Below are positions 17,987 to 26,769 of a DNA stretch of 64,000 nucleotides, piece after piece (position 1 is the stretch's first letter; every line of letters starts with the position of its first letter). The notes beneath the pieces are model-generated. The model searched no databases and had not been told where the DNA came from. It worked only from the letters and a program-made list of their open reading frames with translations. The stretch covers positions 40,110 to 104,109 of the forward strand of contig CAYMLG010000011.1 of the NCBI GenBank assembly GCA_964391195.1, written 5' to 3'. Source of the stretch: JAAYXE01 sp964391195 (GTDB lineage Bacteria; Chloroflexota; Anaerolineae; Anaerolineales; UBA4823). A program made the position numbers and the translations under genes.

Positions 17987-18880
17987 ATGACCCTCTCGTT
18001 ATTTCTCCAGCATTTGGCCAATGGGATTTCTCTGGGCAGCCTGTATGCCCTGGTTGCCATTGGCTACACCATGGTATACGGCATCCTCCGGCTCATCAAT
18101 TTCGCTCATGGCGATATTTTCATGCTCAGCTCCTACATCGCTTTTTACGGCGTTGCGATGTTCCTCCTGCCCTGGTGGATCGCCTTCCCCCTGGCAGTTC
18201 TCCTGACTGCGCTGGTCGGGATCCTCGTTGAGCGCTCGGCTTATAAACCTCTGCGAAAAGTGCCCCGTATCCAGTTGTTCACCTCGGCGGTGGCGGTATC
18301 CTTTTTGCTTGAGAACCTGGGGATTGTTATCTTTGGGGGCCGGCCAAAAGCCTTTGAACGTCCGGCGGTGCTGGATACTTCCATCCAAATCGGCGATACC
18401 CTGATCATCAGCTACACGCCCATCACGATCGTCGTGGCATTCCTGCTGTTCGGGGCCTTAATGGCGTTCGTGCGGAAGACAAAGTATGGGATGGCGATGC
18501 GAGCTCTCTCGAAAGATATCGAAACGACTAGCCTGATGGGAGTGAACACCAACCGCATCATCACCATCTCTTTCGCCATCGGATCTGCCCTGGCCGCCGC
18601 CGGGGGAATCCTGTGGGCGATCAAATTCCCGCAGATCAACCCGCTCATGGGGGTTATGCCTGGGTTGAAAGCTTTCATTGCCGCCGTCCTGGGGGGAATC
18701 GGGAATCTGGCCGGGGCTGTGATTGGCGGTTTTCTTTTAGGCATCGCCGAAATTATGCTGGTCGCCTTTATGCCCGAACTCGCCGGATATCGGGATGCTT
18801 TTGCGTATACCATCTTGATCCTGCTATTGCTCCTGAGGCCAACCGGCATTATGGGCGAAGTACAGCCGGAAAAGGTGTAG
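17987..18880 (+). CDS. livH: Branched-chain amino acid ABC transporter permease LivH
   Basis: 297 residues from ATG at 17987, with GGGGAGG at 17975-17981; the open frame further upstream crosses the hairpin and is not used. The sequence shows eight membrane helices and the typical LivH strings ISLGSLYALVAIGYTMVYGILRLINFAHGD, MRALSKDIETTSLMGVN and KAFIAAVLGGIGNLAGAVIGG (shown here only in part by family). Forms the membrane channel with LivM, whose gene starts four bases after the stop. Confidence 0.95.
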   Translation: MTLSLFLQHLANGISLGSLYALVAIGYTMVYGILRLINFAHGDIFMLSSYIAFYGVAMFLLPWWIAFPLAVLLTALVGILVERSAYKPLRKVPRIQLFTSAVAVSFLLENLGIVIFGGRPKAFERPAVLDTSIQIGDTLIISYTPITIVVAFLLFGALMAFVRKTKYGMAMRALSKDIETTSLMGVNTNRIITISFAIGSALAAAGGILWAIKFPQINPLMGVMPGLKAFIAAVLGGIGNLAGAVIGGFLLGIAEIMLVAFMPELAGYRDAFAYTILILLLLLRPTGIMGEVQPEKV

Positions 18881-18884
18881 TCCC

Positions 18885-19976
18885 ATGAAAGCGCTTTTCA
18901 CTCGCAATCGCATCCTGACCCTGATTTCCCTGGCAGTACTTGCGGGCTTTCTGGCCTATGCCCAGGCGAATTTCAATCCTTATGTCCTGCGGATCATGAA
19001 CCTGTGTGCCATCTTCACCATCTTCTCGGTCACTTTCAACCTGATTTTCGGCTACACCGGTCAATTTTCGTTAGGACACGCCGGGTTTGCTGCCGTAGGG
19101 GCCTACACGGCTGCGCTGCTGACCATGACCGCCGACCAAAAGAGCGCCAACTTTTTCCTTCAGCCGATCGTCCCATGGTTGGCCGACGTCCAGTGGCCAT
19201 TTCTCCCGGCAATCCTGTTGGGAGGGGTTCTGGCGGCCCTCGTGGGTTTTTTGATCGGCTTTCCCGCTCTGAGGCTGCGGGGGGACTACCTGGCAATCGC
19301 CACACTTGGCTTTGGCGAGGTCATCCGGGTGATTTTTGTTAACTGGCAGCCGGTCACCAATGGGTCTTTGGGTTTAAAGGGTATCCCCGAATACACCACC
19401 GTCTTCTGGAGCTGGGGTGCAGCTCTGGTGACCGTCTTTGTCGTCCGCCGCCTGGTGGACAGCAGTTACGGTAGAGCGCTGAAGGCGGTCCGCGACGACG
19501 AAGTGGCTGCCGAAGCCCTGGGAATCGGGCTGTTCTACCACAAAATCATGGCCTTCACCCTGTCGTCGTTTTTCGTTGGCATTGCAGGCGCTCTGCTGGC
19601 GAACCTGATCAGCACCATTGACCCCAAGGTCTTCCTCTTTTTCCTGACCTACCAGATCGTCGGGATCACCGTCATGGGCGGGATGGGCAGTCTGACCGGC
19701 AGCGTAGTTTCAGCCTGCCTGTACACGGTTTTCCTGGAGGTATTGCGGCCGATTGAATCGCAGTTCAATATCGGATCGCTCCAGGTGCCGGGCATACCGG
19801 GGATGAGAATGGTGTTCTTCTCGGTGCTGTTGCTGCTGGTCATCCTTTATTATCGCAAGGGCTTGTTCGGCAGTGCCGAGTTTAGCTGGGATGCTCTATT
19901 CAACAAAATTGGAGCGCTGCGAGCTCGTATGGCCGGGGCCCAAGAGCGACCCGTCGGGCCGGGCAGCACACCTTAG
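18885..19976 (+). CDS. livM: Branched-chain amino acid ABC transporter permease LivM
   Basis: 363 residues from ATG at 18885. About ten membrane segments and the LivM signature region TFNLIFGYTGQFSLGHAG (about 45-62). PALRLRGDYLAIATLGFGEV follows at about 125, and the EAA-like loop reads ALKAVRDDEVAAEALGI (about 199-215). The C-terminal tail is cytoplasmic and Arg/Gly-rich. It is the second permease subunit, co-transcribed with livH and livG. Confidence 0.95.
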   Translation: MKALFTRNRILTLISLAVLAGFLAYAQANFNPYVLRIMNLCAIFTIFSVTFNLIFGYTGQFSLGHAGFAAVGAYTAALLTMTADQKSANFFLQPIVPWLADVQWPFLPAILLGGVLAALVGFLIGFPALRLRGDYLAIATLGFGEVIRVIFVNWQPVTNGSLGLKGIPEYTTVFWSWGAALVTVFVVRRLVDSSYGRALKAVRDDEVAAEALGIGLFYHKIMAFTLSSFFVGIAGALLANLISTIDPKVFLFFLTYQIVGITVMGGMGSLTGSVVSACLYTVFLEVLRPIESQFNIGSLQVPGIPGMRMVFFSVLLLLVILYYRKGLFGSAEFSWDALFNKIGALRARMAGAQERPVGPGSTP

Positions 19977-19990
19977 CGGAGAATAAGCAT

Positions 19991-20761
19991 ATGGCTATCC
20001 TGCAAATCAAGAATCTTACCAAGCGTTTCGAGGGGCTGGTTGCTGTCGATGCGTTCTCTGTGGAACTGGAGCCCGGTGAATTGTGCGCTCTGATCGGCCC
20101 CAATGGCTCGGGGAAGACGACAATCTTTAACTTGATCACCGGTATCTACCAGCCCACCGCAGGCAAGATCTTCTTCAAAGGGAAGGAGATCACCGGCTTG
20201 CGCCCGGATCAAATCGCTCAGCAGGGTATCGCCCGCACGTTTCAAAACATTCGTTTATTCAAAGGGTTAGACGTTCTGGGAAATGTTCTCGCCGGCTACC
20301 ATCTCCGGCTTAAGGCAGATCCTTTCTCGGCCATTTTTCAATTCCCCAACTACATGCGGGAAGAAAAGCGGATGCGAGAGGAGGGCATGGAACTCCTGGC
20401 CTCCCTCCATCTCGATCACCTGGCCTCTGGAGACCCGGCTTCTCTGCCTTATGGCCAGCAGCGGAAATTGGAGATCGCCCGCGCCCTGGCCACCAACCCG
20501 AGTTTGCTGCTCTTGGACGAGCCCGCGGCGGGGATGAACCCCGGCGAATCGGAAGAACTGATGGCGTTCATCCAGCACATACAGGCTGCGTTCAATCTCA
20601 CCATCTTCCTCATCGAGCACCAGATGCGCGTGGTCATGACCATCTGCCCCCGCATTATTGTCATCGATCATGGAGAAACGATCGCTGAAGGGACGCCGGA
20701 AGAAATCCAGAACAACCAGCAGGTGATAGAAGCATACCTAGGAGTGGGCGAATATGCTTGA
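19991..20761 (+). CDS. livG: Branched-chain amino acid ABC transporter ATP-binding protein LivG
   Basis: 256 residues from ATG at 19991. Walker A GPNGSGKTT (about 37-45), Q-loop RTFQNIRLF, signature in the LivG form LPYGQQRKLEIARAL (about 153), Walker B LLLLDEPAAGMNP and H-loop EHQM. The LivG-specific insert between Q-loop and signature is present. The stop overlaps livF by eight bases, which indicates coupled translation. Confidence 0.95.
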   Translation: MAILQIKNLTKRFEGLVAVDAFSVELEPGELCALIGPNGSGKTTIFNLITGIYQPTAGKIFFKGKEITGLRPDQIAQQGIARTFQNIRLFKGLDVLGNVLAGYHLRLKADPFSAIFQFPNYMREEKRMREEGMELLASLHLDHLASGDPASLPYGQQRKLEIARALATNPSLLLLDEPAAGMNPGESEELMAFIQHIQAAFNLTIFLIEHQMRVVMTICPRIIVIDHGETIAEGTPEEIQNNQQVIEAYLGVGEYA

Positions 20762-21461
20762 GGTTCAGGATCTACACGTCTACTACGGTGGGATTCACGC
20801 CTTGCACGGCGTCTCATTATCTGTGCCTCAAGGCAAGATCATCGCTCTGTTGGGCGCCAATGGGGCAGGGAAAAGTACCACACTCCGCACCATCATGGGG
20901 CTCGTCACGCCGGCTCAAGGTTCGATCCAATTCAACGGCCAAAGCCTGCTCGGCATGGCTTCCTTCGAGGTGGTTCTCCGGGGAATCGCCATGGTCCCGG
21001 AAGGGCGGCGCGTCTTCGTCAACCTTACGGTCACTGAGAACCTTCGTTTGGGCGCTTATATCCGCAATGATAGGAAGCAGATCCAGCAGGATATCGGAGA
21101 GGTGTATAAGCTCTTCCCCCGGCTTGAAGAACGTAAAAACCAACCGGCCGGGACCCTCTCCGGAGGCGAGCAGCAAATGCTTGCCTTGGGAAGGGCGCTG
21201 ATGTCCAGGCCACAGGTGCTGATGATCGATGAACCCTCCCTGGGGCTTGCCCCCGTGCTGGCGGAAGGTGTAATCAAGAAGCTCAAAGAGTTGAACCAGG
21301 CCGGACAGACAATCCTGCTGATCGAACAGAACGCGCGCGCCGCTTTGTCGATCGCCGATTATGTCTACATCCTGGAAACGGGCCGTATTGTCCTGGAGGG
21401 TCCCGCAGCGGAGGTGGCGCAGAACGATCAGGTACGGAAATCCTATTTAGGTGTCCGGTAA
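20754..21461 (+). CDS. livF: Branched-chain amino acid ABC transporter ATP-binding protein LivF
   Basis: 235 residues from ATG at 20754. Walker A GANGAGKST, LivF-type MVPEGRRVFVNLTVTENL, signature LSGGEQQMLALGRAL, Walker B VLMIDEPSLGLAP and H-loop EQNA are all intact. It pairs with LivG to energise the transporter. A thioredoxin-like gene begins two bases after its stop. Confidence 0.95.
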   Translation: MLEVQDLHVYYGGIHALHGVSLSVPQGKIIALLGANGAGKSTTLRTIMGLVTPAQGSIQFNGQSLLGMASFEVVLRGIAMVPEGRRVFVNLTVTENLRLGAYIRNDRKQIQQDIGEVYKLFPRLEERKNQPAGTLSGGEQQMLALGRALMSRPQVLMIDEPSLGLAPVLAEGVIKKLKELNQAGQTILLIEQNARAALSIADYVYILETGRIVLEGPAAEVAQNDQVRKSYLGVR

Positions 21462-21463
21462 GT

Positions 21464-22012
21464 ATGTGGCGTGGAGTCGCCAACTCCAGAAAAGCAGCCC
21501 TGTTCCTCGCCGCTGCCGCCATCCTGCTGTTATGGGTGCTGGCGAGGCAAATTCGCACGCCCCCCGGTGCCGGTGAACTCCCCGCCACGAGTACGCCCGC
21601 CCCGGTGCTGGATCTTACCTTTCGGGACATAGAAGGGAATGATGTGCCTCTTAGCGCTTACCGGGGTAATCTGATCCTGGTTAACTTTTGGGCGACCTGG
21701 TGTTCCCCTTGTGAAGAAGAACTCCCAATTTTGGATTCTTTTTACCGGCAGCACAAGGCCGAAGGCTTCACCCTGTTGGCCGTCAACGTCAGCGACCGGC
21801 CCCAAGAGGCGCTGAAATTCTTGCAAGAAAGAGGGTACGACTTCCCGCTTGTATACGACCCGCCCGGGAACATCATGATAGAGCTGAAGATCAGAGGATT
21901 ACCGGCCTCGTTGCTGATTTCCAGGGAAGGACACCTGCTGAAGTATTGGATAGGCCCCCTCAGCCGGGAGATGTTGGACGCAGAAGTGTTGCCGTATCTG
22001 GCGAGCGATTAG
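21464..22012 (+). CDS. TlpA/ResA-like membrane-anchored thioredoxin
   Basis: 182 residues from ATG at 21464, two bases after livF, so it probably reads from the liv promoter. One N-terminal membrane anchor (about 10-28), a short Pro/Thr linker and an AhpC/TSA-redoxin domain with the redox motif WATWCSPCEEELP (CSPC) follow. PASLLISREGHLLKYWIG carries the expected cis-Pro (LPAS). It acts on the outer face of the membrane as a thiol-disulfide oxidoreductase, perhaps for cytochrome c maturation or envelope proteins. Linkage to an amino acid transporter is unusual and may be only read-through. Confidence 0.9.
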   Translation: MWRGVANSRKAALFLAAAAILLLWVLARQIRTPPGAGELPATSTPAPVLDLTFRDIEGNDVPLSAYRGNLILVNFWATWCSPCEEELPILDSFYRQHKAEGFTLLAVNVSDRPQEALKFLQERGYDFPLVYDPPGNIMIELKIRGLPASLLISREGHLLKYWIGPLSREMLDAEVLPYLASD

Positions 22013-22129
22013 AAATCGGGTTTTTCATCAACTGCAGGCAAAACCGATAGGGGGAAATTCGTGCACGTCCGGGTGGTGTAAAATTAACCGATATCCGAAA
22101 CCCAAAGCCGTTAAGTTAAGGAAATTCGA

Positions 22130-22660
22130 ATGAAACAAACCTTTCGCGCCAGAGTCCTCTGGAAAACGTTATCCTTTTGGGTTGTGTTTTTAGCTTTGCA
22201 TTTCGTGTACGATGTTTTTCCGGTCTTCCCGGTTAATCTGATCGGGGCGATTCACGAGTCGAACTTTCAACATTACAAGGCCGGCTTTTTCTCCTACTTG
22301 ATCGTCAACCTCGTGGAATACGCTTGGAATTACCGCAAGATCTCGGATCGGGAGAGTTTCCTGTTTTCGCGCCTGGCTGCGACCATTTTCCTGCCCTGGA
22401 TTGTCTTCCTGCTCTGGTATATCGCTCCTGCGCTGATCGGGCGTTGGCAGAGTTACGCTGCTGAAGTCATATATGCCAACGTAATCACGCTGCTGGTGGG
22501 GGGCTACACTGTGATCTTGGAGAGCGGTTTGGAAAGCATCCAATACCAAAAATCGTTAAAATTTGTCCTGGTTTCACTCTTCCTGATCTCGATCTTACTG
22601 TATATTGTCTTCACCTACAATCTGCCCTGGGCCGATGTCTTTGTCCCGCCGGATTATTAG
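22130..22660 (+). CDS. Integral membrane protein, DUF6512-like
   Basis: 176 residues from ATG at 22130, weak AAGGAAA site upstream. About five membrane helices (roughly 12-30, 52-68, 82-104, 118-134 and 145-165), with conserved-looking ALHFVYDVFP, AIHESNFQHYK and a YNLPWADVF C-terminus. The pattern resembles small Firmicutes/Chloroflexi membrane proteins of DUF6512, but I am not certain of the family. The function is unknown. It stands alone after the liv operon. Confidence 0.7.
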   Translation: MKQTFRARVLWKTLSFWVVFLALHFVYDVFPVFPVNLIGAIHESNFQHYKAGFFSYLIVNLVEYAWNYRKISDRESFLFSRLAATIFLPWIVFLLWYIAPALIGRWQSYAAEVIYANVITLLVGGYTVILESGLESIQYQKSLKFVLVSLFLISILLYIVFTYNLPWADVFVPPDY

Positions 22661-23115
22661 TAACTCGTTATAGCAATCTCTAGTGGAGCCCCCAGGGATC
22701 CGGCTTAGCCGGAATCCCGGCCGGCGACCTCTTCCCCTGGTCAACCGCACACCTGAACCCTCCTCACATGTTATCCTGAGTACTCTGCCAACTAAATGCT
22801 GTCGCTGCGCCCCATCGGGAGGACACCTCCACGCATGTCATCCTGAACCCTCCCTTCATGTCATCCTGAACGGCGACGGGCGCCAGGCAACGCGAAGCGT
22901 TGCTCGAGTGTCGCAGAACGTCGCATGGTGAAGGATCGGCATCGCTAAGCGATGCTCGGCGGAGGGCGATGGGCAACGTGAAGCGTTGCTCGAGCATCGC
23001 TAGGGCGACGCCGGCAGAGCATCTCATTCACTGGGCAGAGGCGGTCTATGGTTGCTACACCGGGCTGCGCTATTTTCTTATCGCCGTGATCTCGATGAGG
23101 GTAAGTACCGCGGCC
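22661..23115. other. Intergenic repeat-rich stretch
   Basis: About 450 bases without a gene. It holds a dispersed repeat (22768-22846, second copy at 50260-50338) and two local copies of a GGCAACG(C/T)GAAGCGTTGCTCGAG unit near 22885 and 22976. A GCATCGCTAAGCGATGC palindrome lies near 22938. CCTGAACCCTCC-type units also recur. It looks like non-coding repeat DNA rather than decayed protein sequence. Confidence 0.6.
22768..22846. repeat. Dispersed ~79-bp repeat, copy 1
   Basis: Starts near ATGTTATCCTGAGTACT and ends at ATGTCATCCTGA. It aligns along its full length with 50260-50338, with about 13 differences by eye. The recurring GTCATCCTGA unit is a known kind of intergenic repeat in several phyla. 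Confidence 0.65.
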
Positions 23116-23679
23116 TTAAACATTCTTCCGCATAATGCAGTGGTTTTTTCCTTTTGGGCCTTCGTAAGTGAAGCCCGCCTTTTCGAAGATATCCCTGGTC
23201 CCGTTGTACAAGAACGAGTTGGATATCTTTTTGCCCTGCGTGTCCTGGGGGTAGCTTTCGACGATCCCACCGCCCAGGCCTTTAATGAGCTCCAACGCGC
23301 CGTTCAAAGCAAAAAAGGATAGATCTTGTTTTCGATAGTCTCGATCGACGAAAATGCAGGTAATTCTCCAGTCCGGCATCCCCATCCTGGCCTCAACTTC
23401 TTTCTTGTGATAAATATTGGGCAGCTCTTGAGGGGGGCCGAACTGACACCAGGCGACGCACACATCTCCATCGAAGACCAGGGCAGCATGCGCCCTATCT
23501 TCCAGGACAAGCCTTTGTTTATAAGCTTTTGTGCGTTCTGAGCTGATTCTTTGCTCCGGCGATTTCGGATGAAAAGCGGTGCACCAACATCCGCCCCATA
23601 CACCGTTATGTTTTTGAGCCAATCGCTCAAAATCCTTCCAGGTCTCAGCATTCAGCGCTTGAATGGAAAAAGCCTTCAT
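23116..23679 (-). CDS. GNAT family N-acetyltransferase
   Basis: 187 residues from ATG at 23679 with GGAGGGC before it. A Cys/Trp-rich N-terminal block (VWGGCWCTAFHP) precedes a GNAT fold with CVAWCQFGPPQELPNI, ITCIFVDRDYRKQDLSFFALNGALELIKGLGG (about 105-136, acetyl-CoA site region) and IFEKAGFTYEG near the C-terminus. This GNAT subgroup is widespread in environmental bacteria with no known substrate. It is a single gene. Confidence 0.85.
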   Translation of the reverse strand: MKAFSIQALNAETWKDFERLAQKHNGVWGGCWCTAFHPKSPEQRISSERTKAYKQRLVLEDRAHAALVFDGDVCVAWCQFGPPQELPNIYHKKEVEARMGMPDWRITCIFVDRDYRKQDLSFFALNGALELIKGLGGGIVESYPQDTQGKKISNSFLYNGTRDIFEKAGFTYEGPKGKNHCIMRKNV

Positions 23680-23754
23680 AAGTGCCCTCCTGCCTCAAGT
23701 CCCGGCCGCCCGGCGCACGCTTTCTCGGGCGGATGCAGCGTGCTGGTTACTCGC

Positions 23755-24270
23755 TCAGCAATCGAACACAAACCAGCAGAGTTCGTTTCGCAGCCGCTGA
23801 TCGTCCAGGACGAGTTCGCGGATCTCATCCGGCAGTTGCTCTCGCTGCCACCGGCATTCCCGGCAGCCCGCCTCGTCCCGTTCACCCTCCATGGCGGCTG
23901 CCCGCACAGCCCGGATGGCATAGGCGGCCGCGCCTAACTCATGGGCGGCGACATGCGGCACAGCCGCGGCCTGTCCCGCTGCAAAGGCCGCCTCTCTAGC
24001 CGGCCCGCGCAGAACCCTGGCTGCTGCCATGGCATGCCCGGCGGCGTTCCGGGACTGCGTCATCGTGACTTCACCGCGCGCCCATGCCCGGACCTGATCG
24101 ATCGCCTGGCGGGGCCGCAAGTCTTCAGGTCGCGCCGCCTCGAACAGGTGCAGCACGTGTTCCGCACACGCTGCGGCCCACAGGGCGAGCAGCCGGTGGT
24201 CGTGGTCTGTCAGCGTCCCTCCGCGGCGTATGGTGATGAACCTGGGATCCCGCTTCTTGGGTAATATCAT
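23755..24270 (-). CDS. Putative immunity protein, Imm5-like
   Basis: 171 residues from ATG at 24270. The Ala/Arg-rich helical sequence with RRGGTLTDHDHRLLALWAAACAEHVLHLFEA and PRQAIDQVRAWARGEVTM resembles proteins annotated as putative immunity protein of the Imm5 group. The C-terminus is ELVLDDQRLRNELCWFVFDC. In polymorphic toxin systems these protect against a cognate toxin, but no toxin gene, Rhs or PT-domain protein is next to it. Many orphan copies of this family occur in genomes, so the immunity role is not proven. Confidence 0.65.
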   Translation of the reverse strand: MILPKKRDPRFITIRRGGTLTDHDHRLLALWAAACAEHVLHLFEAARPEDLRPRQAIDQVRAWARGEVTMTQSRNAAGHAMAAARVLRGPAREAAFAAGQAAAVPHVAAHELGAAAYAIRAVRAAAMEGERDEAGCRECRWQREQLPDEIRELVLDDQRLRNELCWFVFDC

Positions 24271-24426
24271 CCGCTAAATTCCTTTGTCCCCAACCATCCT
24301 GCCCAACTCGCTTCACGACCTGGTTGCCGCTGGCATTCATAAGCAGCATCTTACTTTCCTATGTGAAAGCTGCTATGCGTTACCCTGGGCGATTCAACTG
24401 CCAGGGTAGTTCCTACAATGGCCATC

Positions 24427-24654
24427 TTAACAATGTTCGTTCATCGATGATAATGCATAGGGTAATTTGCGGATAAGTAATTTTGGAAATTTTGTCCGAG
24501 CCATCCACGGCCGTAGATGGTCGCGCGACTCCTCGATTGCTTCCTGCACGACAACTCCATCCCCAATGGCATACGGGCGAAGACACACCCGTGCGCCGCG
24601 GAGTTCATGAGGAAGCTCATAAAATTTAGGAGGTCCTTCGCTCGCTTGGGTCAT
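24427..24654 (-). pseudogene. RimJ/RimL-type acetyltransferase, N-terminal fragment
   Basis: From Met at 24654 about 50 residues match the start of GNAT proteins (ELRGARVCLRPYAIGDGVVVQEAIEESRDHLRPWM, the usual LRLRPY...A..E..EHLRPW pattern). The sequence then loses the family pattern and stops at 24427. The catalytic acetyl-CoA half is absent. I take it as a decayed fragment. Confidence 0.6.
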
Positions 24655-24711
24655 AACTCTATAACAGCTCCCAAAAAAGCCCCAATCCCACCTCACCTTA
24701 GGTTCGACGTG

Positions 24712-25284
24712 TCAAGCGGCGTTTACCGGCTTCGTACGATAACGGAGGAAAACCGTGCCATTGCGAAAGCGGCGTTCCTCCAGAAGCTGGAGCTCCAACC
24801 GGACGTCCTCAGGCAGGGCCGGTTTGCCGCCTCCCACAATAATCGGGATCAGGAACAAGTTGCACTCGTCCACCAACCCCGCCCAGAAGGCCTGGGCGGC
24901 GAGTTCGGGGCCCCCAATCGAGATATCCTGCTCGCGGGTCTCTTTCAATTGGCGAACGGCTTCCGGGTTGAACTCTCGCTCGATTCGCGTCTTGCGGGTG
25001 GGGACAGATTGCAATGTTTTGGAGTACACGATTTTGTCCGCGGCCTGCCAGATCTCTGCGTAGTCGCGCAGGAGTGGAGACCCCTCGGTAAAGCTGGTGT
25101 CGGTCTCCCAAACCGTCAGGGTTTCATACATTCGACGTCCATAGAGATGGGTGCCGGCTGACCGTTCGAGGTCGTTGATGAAGCCGTGCACCTCCTCGTC
25201 CGGCGCCGCCCAGTCGAATTCGCCATTCATATCCTCGATATAACCGTCCAGCGACATGATCGCCGTGTAGATCAAGCGAGCCAT
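24712..25284 (-). CDS. Dihydrofolate reductase-like (RibD C-terminal domain) protein
   Basis: 190 residues from ATG at 25284, chosen for AGGAGGT seven bases upstream; the frame stays open to 25509 but that part matches nothing. Begins MARLIYTAIMSLDGYIED, then HLYGRRMYETL (about 46-56), IVYSKTLQSVPT, SIGGPELAAQAFWAGLVDE (nucleotide-binding) and IPIIVGGGKPALP. It is expected to be an NADPH-dependent reductase of unknown substrate. Located between acetyltransferase and nitroreductase genes on the same strand. Confidence 0.88.
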   Translation of the reverse strand: MARLIYTAIMSLDGYIEDMNGEFDWAAPDEEVHGFINDLERSAGTHLYGRRMYETLTVWETDTSFTEGSPLLRDYAEIWQAADKIVYSKTLQSVPTRKTRIEREFNPEAVRQLKETREQDISIGGPELAAQAFWAGLVDECNLFLIPIIVGGGKPALPEDVRLELQLLEERRFRNGTVFLRYRTKPVNAA

Positions 25285-25595
25285 ACGGAACCTCCTACCT
25301 GTAATCCAGATCCCCTCGACAAGCCGCGCGAACGGCTTCCGAGCCACCTGATTATCAATTATCCGGACTTCAACGATCGTGCAGCACCGCAGCCGATTCA
25401 CCCCTTCTGCGGTAGAAATACGCCACCTCGCGGCGATAATCGAACCCATCCCGTGATAGGCACGCGCCCGACTCTTCAATTCTACCCCGAAGCGCTTAGG
25501 GCCTGCCATGCACTCCTACAGCCCTGTCTCCTGGAAACCCCTGGGGCGAGAAGGCCGGTGTCTTTTCACGCCCCCCATCGTGAGAAATAATCCCC

Positions 25596-26156
25596 CTATT
25601 CCTGGTACTTGGCGTTTTTGATCTTGCGGCGCTTCTTGCGCGGCTGGTACTCCTGCCAGTGGACGCGGTGCTCGTCGTAACGCGTGCGCGGGCGCTTTTC
25701 TTCGGCCGGGTAGCCTACATAAACTACGCACAGGGGGATCACGTGTTCGGGGAGGTTCAACGCCTCAGAGACCGGCTTCATCACTGTGGGCAGCGGATAG
25801 CAGCCGATCCACACCGCCCCCAGGCCGAGACCGACCGCGGCCAGCAGGATATTTTCCACCGCCGCGCTGCAGTCTTGCTGCCAGAAGAAACGCGCCGCCG
25901 TATTGTTGGCGATTTTTTCGTTGCCGCACACCACGATCGCCGCCGGTGCGTTGTACTTGCCGCTGTAGAGCCGGCTGCGCAGGTTCTGGAGCGGTTCGGG
26001 TTCGGTAACGACCACAAATTCCCACGGGTTGCTGTTGCATGCGCTGGGTGCGGCCATGGCAGCCTGCAGCAGGCAGAGCAGCTTTTCGGGCTCAACCGGC
26101 TGGTCGGTGTAGCGGCGAATGCTGCGCCGGGCAAAGATTGCGTCAATCACGTCCAT
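25596..26156 (-). CDS. Nitroreductase family protein
   Basis: 186 residues from ATG at 26156 (an in-frame TTG four codons earlier is less likely). FMN-binding nitroreductase fold: MDVIDAIFARRSIRRYTDQPV, MAAPSACNSNPWEFVVV (phosphate/isoalloxazine contacts), then DCSAAVENILLAAVGLGLGAVWIG and VVYVGYPAEEKRPRTRYDE. The Lys/Arg-rich C-terminus is an unusual addition. Likely cytoplasmic, reducing nitro compounds, quinones or flavins with NAD(P)H. Confidence 0.9.
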   Translation of the reverse strand: MDVIDAIFARRSIRRYTDQPVEPEKLLCLLQAAMAAPSACNSNPWEFVVVTEPEPLQNLRSRLYSGKYNAPAAIVVCGNEKIANNTAARFFWQQDCSAAVENILLAAVGLGLGAVWIGCYPLPTVMKPVSEALNLPEHVIPLCVVYVGYPAEEKRPRTRYDEHRVHWQEYQPRKKRRKIKNAKYQE

Positions 26157-26499
26157 AGACAGGGACAATCAATTTCACTATCCTGTGTTGTTTGCATGGA
26201 ACTCAGGAACAAACCCAATGCATGCAACCCAATTTGCCGCAGGACTTCTTCAGACCGACCTAAACTCGAGCGATTAGTAGCAAGTCGGGGTAGACTTGCC
26301 TTTGCCGCATCATGGCACGGTTAAATAGCCCGGTCACTCGTTGAGTTCCACGTTTTGTCAGTTCAAAATATTTCATCTGGAGCTTCAGCTAGTTTGGTGT
26401 CTGCAAAACCCAATCCTACTGTAGGTTCCTTCTTGCTGACAACATTTGGCTGTACACGCTTCTTTGGATTAGTCAATAACCTCCGAAGCGATAACAGAT
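26157..26499. other. Intergenic stretch with a possible 37-codon ORF
   Basis: About 340 bases. On the minus strand an open frame from TTG at 26476 to TGA at 26363 would give a 37-residue Lys-rich peptide (TNPKKRVQPNVVSKKEPTVG...). A GGAGG lies only three bases before it. It could be a small gene behind DUF2188 but the start is poor. Nothing else seen. Confidence 0.3.
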
Positions 26500-26733
26500 T
26501 CAATGTTTCTGGTCTTTAGGCGGATTTGGATCCGCACCGTAACTGTCCTTATCGCGGATGGTCCCATCTCGTTTATGGATTACCACCTCTGTTTGCTGAT
26601 TCTTTGCAATTTGACGGGCGATATCAATAGCATCCTTCTGCGTAGGAGTTACTTTCGTTACCTTGGTATTACCCTCACCTCGTACTGCCCAACCATCCTT
26701 ATGCGGTACAACATGTTGGTTTTTCTTTGCCAT
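26500..26733 (-). CDS. DUF2188 family protein
   Basis: 77 residues from ATG at 26733 with CGGAGAA upstream. MAKKNQHVVPHKDGWAVRGEGNTK, then the helix TQKDAIDIARQIAKNQQTEVVIHKRDGTIRDKDSYG and a polar tail match DUF2188 end to end. The GWAV..G and VVIHKRDG.I..KDSYG blocks are the family core. The family is small, basic and of unknown function; some members occur with plasmid or stress genes. It lies 36 bases downstream of higA and could share its transcript. Confidence 0.9.
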   Translation of the reverse strand: MAKKNQHVVPHKDGWAVRGEGNTKVTKVTPTQKDAIDIARQIAKNQQTEVVIHKRDGTIRDKDSYGADPNPPKDQKH

Positions 26734-26769
26734 CTTAATTCTCCGTAACTAACTTAATCTTTCTCCCCG

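Noticed and set aside
25285..25509. 75-residue N-terminal extension of the reductase at 24712
   Set aside because: The family start MARLIYTAIMSLDGY and a strong ribosome site are at 25284; the extension matches nothing.
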